Positions 60,062 through 64,000 of a stretch of 64,000 nucleotides of DNA are shown here, one piece after another (within the stretch, counting starts at the first letter, position 1; every line of letters starts with the position of its first letter). Source of the stretch: Halostagnicola sp. A56 (lineage in GTDB: Archaea > Halobacteriota > Halobacteria > Halobacteriales > Natrialbaceae). The stretch is from the NCBI RefSeq assembly GCF_000691505.1, contig NZ_JMIP02000014.1:237943-301942 (forward strand), in the 5' to 3' direction. The notes beneath the pieces were generated by a model. It saw only the letters and a list, made by a program, of their open reading frames with translations, was not told the origin of the DNA and did no database searches. The position numbers and the translations under genes were made by a program.

Positions 60062-60892
60062 TCAGTTCCACGGGCCGAACGCCGGGTCGACCTCCCGGTG
60101 GGTCTCCTCGATCGCGTCGATCGCCTCGAGGTCCGCTCGATCGAGCTCGAGCGTCAGCGATTCCCAGTTGTCCCGGATGTGGGCCTCGCCGGTCGCTTTC
60201 GGAATCGCGGTGACGCCGCGTTCGCGGAGCCACGCGAGACTGACTTGCACTTCGTTCGTGTCGTGTTTGGCCGCGATTTCTTCTAAGACGGGCTGGTCGA
60301 AGACGCTGCCGCGGGCCAGCGGGGAGTAGGCGACGACTTCGACGTCGAGATTCTCGCAGGTCTCGCGGATATGCTCCTGTGGGAGCAACGGATGCAACTC
60401 GACCTGGTTGGCGAAGATCGGCGCGTCACAGACGTCGACGGCGACCTCGAGCTGTTCGGGTTCGAAGTTGCTCACGCCGACGTTGTCGATCAGCCCGTCG
60501 TCGTACAGTTCCGAGAGGGCACCGAGAGTTTCCTCGGGGTCGTAGGCCTCGGTCGGCCAGTGGACGTACAGCAGGTCGACCGAGTCGACGCCGAGGCGCT
60601 CGAGACTCTCACGGGTCGTCTCGAGGACGTCCTCGCGCCCGAGGTTCTCCGGGAGGAGTTTGGTCGCGAGGAAGATATCCTCACGGTCGACGTCTGCTCG
60701 GGCGATACCGTCGCCGACGGCCGACTCGTTGCCGTACATCTGAGCGGTATCGATGTGTCGATACCCCGTTTCGAGGGCGGTGCGAACGCTTTCGGTGCAC
60801 TGCTCCGGATCGGTGTTTTGCCACGTGCCGAGTCCGAGCATCGGCATGCCACTCGCCGTCGGACACGTCCCGGGTGCGATTTTGTCTGCCAT
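60062..60892 (-). CDS. Aldo/keto reductase
   Basis: The 276-residue NAD(P)H-dependent reductase has the AKR catalytic tetrad: Asp in YRHIDTAQMYGNE with Tyr, Lys in LATKLLPEN, and His in LLYVHWPTE. Other landmarks are MPMLGLGTWQN, VGVSNFEPEQLE and NQVELHPLLPQ. It most resembles the 2,5-diketo-gluconate reductase-like group. Substrate not known. The start MADKIAPGTCP at 60892. Confidence 0.93.
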   Translation of the reverse strand: MADKIAPGTCPTASGMPMLGLGTWQNTDPEQCTESVRTALETGYRHIDTAQMYGNESAVGDGIARADVDREDIFLATKLLPENLGREDVLETTRESLERLGVDSVDLLYVHWPTEAYDPEETLGALSELYDDGLIDNVGVSNFEPEQLEVAVDVCDAPIFANQVELHPLLPQEHIRETCENLDVEVVAYSPLARGSVFDQPVLEEIAAKHDTNEVQVSLAWLRERGVTAIPKATGEAHIRDNWESLTLELDRADLEAIDAIEETHREVDPAFGPWN

Positions 60893-60989
60893 GTGCGAGT
60901 GTTGGGCGACGAGCGGAAAAGGGGATTGTGAAAGCGGAAGGAGATGGGGTGGACCAGTCAGTCTCCGCTGGGCGGGTAACCCGCGGTGG

Positions 60990-62360
60990 TCAGTACTTGG
61001 GCTCTGCGCCGGTGATCTCGTAGACGCCGTCCATCACGCCGTCTCGGTCCCGCCGCCAGGCGTCGAAGTATTTCGGACTCGAGGGGTAGCTGTCATAGAT
61101 CTCCTTGAGCGAGTTCGCCTCCTGCTGGAGTTTGTAGAGCTTGTAGAGAACGTCCCAGTGGCCGACCGTCTTGAGGATCGTCTTGAGTTTCAATCCGAGC
61201 GTCATCTCCGCGGTACCTTTCTTGCCCAGCGCGTCGACGAGTTGCTGGCCCGGCAGGGCGGTGATGACGCCGATCAGGTCGTCGATGTCGTGTGCGCCGC
61301 CGAAGATGTTGTACAGGTCCATCGCGGCGAAGCGCTTGCCGAAATCGGTCTGGACGCGACGGTTGTACTCCCAGAGGGCCGCCTCGCTCACGTCGCCGTC
61401 GCTGATGGCCTCGGTCGCGACTTTCGCCGCCCAGTGGCCCGCCTTCGCCGCGCCCGGAATCCCGCCGCCGGTACAGGGGTTGACGTGGCCGGCCGAGTCG
61501 CCGACGGCGACGTAGCCCGGATGCACCGCCGAATCGTAGGGCCGTCGCGTCGGGAGTGCGGCACCAAGTTTGTTCTTGACCGTCGCGCCCTGAAACTCGG
61601 GGTGGGTCTCGAGGTCGTTTTTGAGAACGTCGACGAGTTCCATCGACGGCTTGTTCATTTGAAAGCCGAGTCCGGCGTTGATCTCGGTCGAGGAGCGAGG
61701 GAAGTACCACAGGTAGCCGAGCTCCTCGGTCGGCTTGAACACGAGCGCGTCGTCCCACTCGACCGGCTCGGGAACCTCGAGGACCTCGCGGTAGGCAGAG
61801 CAAAACTGCGAGTAGTCGACGCGAGTGTCGAAGGTAGACGCGGAAAAATCGGCTTTGTCCTGCAGCAGGGAGAGGGCACCGGCACCGTCGATAACGACCT
61901 CGGCCTCGTAGTCGACCGGGTCGCCGTCACGGACGGCCCTGACGCCTTCGACGCGTTCGTTCGGCTGGATAACGTCCGATACGACCGTGTTGTAGTGGAG
62001 GTCGACCCCGGCTCTGTCCGCTTCGTCGAGGAGGATCTGACCGTACTTCCAGCGGTCGATGACGGCCCCGGTTTCGTTGAAGGGGATGTCGACTTCTTCG
62101 CCCGTCTGGGGGTTCTGGAAGATCGCTCTGTTGATATTTCGGTTGGTGAACGACTCCGATTTGAGCCGGTCCCTGTCGATCACGTCCGGGAGCGAACTCT
62201 TCCCTTTCAACCCGTCGCCACACGCGATCTTCCCGCCTTCGTCCTCGGTTTTCCGCTCGAGAAGCACGACGTCGAGGCCCTCCCGAGCAGCGGTCGCCGA
62301 GGCGAAACAGCCGGCCGTCCCGCCGCCGACGACCACTACGTCGTGGGATTCGGTAGTCAT
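60990..62360 (-). CDS. Geranylgeranyl reductase family flavoprotein
   Basis: The 456-residue protein has an FAD-binding Rossmann motif VVVVGGGTAGCFASATAARE, the loop GKIACGDGLKGKSS, the substrate-site motif YLWYFPRSSTEINAGLG (YxWxFP), and the flavin phosphate motif VGDSAGHVNPCTGGGIPGA. These enzymes saturate the geranylgeranyl chains of archaeal lipids or of menaquinone. Haloarchaea need it for archaeol. Alone, 112 bases from PAC2. Confidence 0.9.
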   Translation of the reverse strand: MTTESHDVVVVGGGTAGCFASATAAREGLDVVLLERKTEDEGGKIACGDGLKGKSSLPDVIDRDRLKSESFTNRNINRAIFQNPQTGEEVDIPFNETGAVIDRWKYGQILLDEADRAGVDLHYNTVVSDVIQPNERVEGVRAVRDGDPVDYEAEVVIDGAGALSLLQDKADFSASTFDTRVDYSQFCSAYREVLEVPEPVEWDDALVFKPTEELGYLWYFPRSSTEINAGLGFQMNKPSMELVDVLKNDLETHPEFQGATVKNKLGAALPTRRPYDSAVHPGYVAVGDSAGHVNPCTGGGIPGAAKAGHWAAKVATEAISDGDVSEAALWEYNRRVQTDFGKRFAAMDLYNIFGGAHDIDDLIGVITALPGQQLVDALGKKGTAEMTLGLKLKTILKTVGHWDVLYKLYKLQQEANSLKEIYDSYPSSPKYFDAWRRDRDGVMDGVYEITGAEPKY

Positions 62361-62471
62361 CTCTATCGCTTCTGAACGGCCGGCGTACTAAAAAATACGT
62401 GGAACCTTTCTGATGGAAACAAACCAACAGGAACGAGACAGTCGTTGCCTCTCGGCTCGAGCGGTGACCGC

Positions 62472-63212
62472 TTACTGATACATCCGCAGCGGCCGCGCCT
62501 GCGAACTCTCGTCCTGTCCCATCTCTTGCATCCGCTGGGCGAACTCCTCGCGGTGGTGCTGAATCTCCTCATCTCGCTCTCGGAGCCGCTCGACATCGAT
62601 CGAGAGATCGGCCAGCGGCGCGATCGCCCGTTCGATGAGTTCGCTCGCGGCTTCTGGGTCCGGGAAGTTCGGACTGCACTCGACAACCAGCCCGATAGCG
62701 TCGAGATCTAACTGTGCGGCTCGATTGAGCAACGCGCCGGTGGGGCCGCTGATAATACCGTCTTCGGACGGTAGTTCGACACCGATCGACTCCAGCGCGT
62801 CGCCCCCGTCCCCGGTCGCGACGCCGGAGAGTGCGTGTGCCCCGTCCTCGTCGGCCGGCCGACCGCTCAGATAGATCGGTCGTACGCCCTCGTCGACGAG
62901 CCAGCCGGTGAGACAGGACGCGACGGTCTCGGCGGCATCGGCGCTGATGGGCGTATCGCTCTGAAGCGCGAGGAGGTCCTCGTCTTCGCTGACGTAGAGG
63001 CGAACCGGCGGGCGAACGGTTCGATCGCCTTTGCGGTAGACTCCGACCTGCGGGAGCCCCTTGCAGTGGACGCTGGCGTAGTAGCGCATGTCCAGTTCCT
63101 CGATGAGGTGATCGGTGGCAATCTTGCCGACCAGCCCGATACCCGGGAACCCCTCGACGAGCGTCGCGTTCTCGAGGTCGGCCTCCGGCCCCTGGATGCG
63201 GATACGTGACAT
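62472..63212 (-). CDS. PAC2-family proteasome assembly chaperone
   Basis: The 246-residue protein starts with the PAC2 pattern ATLVEGFPGIGLVGKIATDHLIEEL, then VGVYRKGDRTV and SGPTGALLNRAAQLDLDAIGLV. The C-terminal 40 residues are a coiled coil (LRERDEEIQHHREEFAQRM). PAC2 proteins help assemble the 20S proteasome. ATG at 63212 is chosen. Confidence 0.9.
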   Translation of the reverse strand: MSRIRIQGPEADLENATLVEGFPGIGLVGKIATDHLIEELDMRYYASVHCKGLPQVGVYRKGDRTVRPPVRLYVSEDEDLLALQSDTPISADAAETVASCLTGWLVDEGVRPIYLSGRPADEDGAHALSGVATGDGGDALESIGVELPSEDGIISGPTGALLNRAAQLDLDAIGLVVECSPNFPDPEAASELIERAIAPLADLSIDVERLRERDEEIQHHREEFAQRMQEMGQDESSQARPLRMYQ

Positions 63213-63399
63213 ACCTGACCGATGTTTCGGAGCCATCATAAATTACCGGGCGACCAACCGTCTCGAACCCGTGAAAATAGGTGAGAGCCGACGGCCACGA
63301 CACCAGTTCTCGTCCGTTAGTCGATTGCGGGGGAGTTCGAACCCACAGTGGGGATGCGCTTCGAAACCCACAAACGAGGTGCGGCCGAAGGTGGGCCCA

Positions 63400-64000
63400 A
63401 TGGAGCCACTCGAGCGGTACCGACCCATTATCGACGATTTCGAGGCGTTTCTCGAGGCGTGCCGACGGCCGCTCGGGACCGCCGTCCGAGTGAACACGAT
63501 CAAGGCATCGGTCGAACGAGCGATCGCAGTGCTCTCCGAGACGGGCACCGCGTACGAACGGGTCGACTGGAACCCGCGCGTGTTGCGCCTCGAGACCGAT
63601 TCGCCGGGGTCGACGTGGACCTCGTTTCACGGATTTACCTACGGGCAGGAGGAAGTCTCGGCGGTGCCGGCGGGCGTTCTGGACCCCCAACCGGGCGAGC
63701 GGGTTTGGGACGCTTGCGGCGCGCCGGGCGGGAAGACCACCCAGATCGCGGCGCTGATGGACGACCGCGGAACGGTCGTCGCGAACGACAACAACCTCGG
63801 CCGCCTGTCGGCGCTGCGGTTCAACGCCGAGCGACTCGGCGCGACGAGCCTGGCGGTGACGAACCAGGACGCCAGGAACTTCTCGATGAAGCCGTTCGAG
63901 TTCGACCGCTTCGATCGGGCGCTCGTCGACGCCCCGTGTTCCTGCGAGGGGACGATCCGGAAGAACCCCGACGCGCTCGAGGACTGGTCCGAGGACCACC
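63400..64000 (+). CDS. RsmB/NOP-family m5C RNA methyltransferase, C-terminus beyond the window
   Basis: The frame starts with ATG at 63400 (MEPLERYRPIIDDFEAFLEA) and runs to the window edge. It shows RVNTIKAS, the SAM-binding DACGAPGGKTTQIAALM, NDNNLGRLSALRFN, and the m5C motif VDAPCSCEGTIRKNP with its catalytic cysteine. These enzymes methylate cytosine-5 in rRNA or tRNA. The target RNA cannot be told. It is divergent from the PAC2 gene. Confidence 0.9.
   Translation, partial: MEPLERYRPIIDDFEAFLEACRRPLGTAVRVNTIKASVERAIAVLSETGTAYERVDWNPRVLRLETDSPGSTWTSFHGFTYGQEEVSAVPAGVLDPQPGERVWDACGAPGGKTTQIAALMDDRGTVVANDNNLGRLSALRFNAERLGATSLAVTNQDARNFSMKPFEFDRFDRALVDAPCSCEGTIRKNPDALEDWSEDH

Noticed and set aside
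1-64000. CRISPR array, rRNA or tRNA genes
   Set aside because: No regularly spaced repeats and no tRNA T-arm sequences in a proper context were found by eye.

Overview
The window is a stretch of haloarchaeal chromosome (class Halobacteria; Natrialbales is my guess, not proven). The evidence is a GC-rich sequence with strong G/C preference at third codon positions, very acidic proteins, a geranylgeranyl-reductase-type lipid enzyme, DpsA, a PAC2 proteasome-assembly protein, MrfA-type helicase, archaeal short gene overlaps (ATGA/GTGA) and TATA boxes about 28-30 bp upstream of start codons (leaderless transcripts). I see no rRNA, tRNA, CRISPR array or intact insertion sequence.

Layout. 0-10 kb: a truncated unknown gene, a structured non-coding stretch, an NmrA-type oxidoreductase, then an operon of a siroheme nitrite/sulfite reductase and an F420H2-dehydrogenase-like iron-sulfur flavoprotein preceded by a promoter palindrome and a 22-codon leader ORF; an acetyltransferase; thiE-thiM; two small conserved genes; a lipoprotein with a decayed deacetylase domain. 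10-15 kb: two tandem-rhodanese sulfurtransferases facing away from each other, small genes and a sensor histidine kinase. 15-24 kb: a complete BMP-type nucleoside ABC importer (lipoprotein, double ATPase, two permeases), an Eis-like acetyltransferase, an aminotransferase with its overlapping Lrp regulator. 24-30 kb: an archaeal nitric oxide synthase oxygenase domain, then three thioredoxin-fold proteins and a Tat-exported glycine-rich protein. 30-42 kb: thyA-folA, an MrfB-like exonuclease (frameshifted) followed by an MrfA-like helicase, a DUF502 membrane protein, purD, a GAPN-like aldehyde dehydrogenase and dpsA. 42-49 kb: a tiny gene under a possible iron-regulator site, a doubly frameshifted macrodomain gene, purM, a membrane M50 protease, an unusual TraB protein, a thioesterase, a HAD-IIA phosphatase, a small unknown and a MOSC protein. 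49.7-57.4 kb: a rearranged chemotaxis island (cheD, cheW, cheB, long cheW with repeat linker, ParA ATPase, cheA) ending in what looks like the first 57 residues of a HemAT globin transducer. 57.5-64 kb: wecB with a DUF354 gene, an aldo-keto reductase, geranylgeranyl reductase, PAC2 and the start of an RsmB/NOP-type m5C methyltransferase.

Most interesting: (i) the reductase plus FrhB-like pair looks like a two-gene version of the methanogen F420-dependent sulfite reductase Fsr, with its own palindromic promoter and leader ORF; (ii) the helicase/exonuclease neighbours match the bacterial MrfA/MrfB mitomycin-repair pair; (iii) the chemotaxis island lacks cheY, cheR and cheC here, contains a ParA ATPase, and its cheA shares a promoter motif with the HemAT remnant; (iv) three single-base frame changes in two genes (near 32.97, 42.50 and 42.78 kb) could be sequence errors or real decay. 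Function assignments rest on motif recognition by eye; no database search was run.
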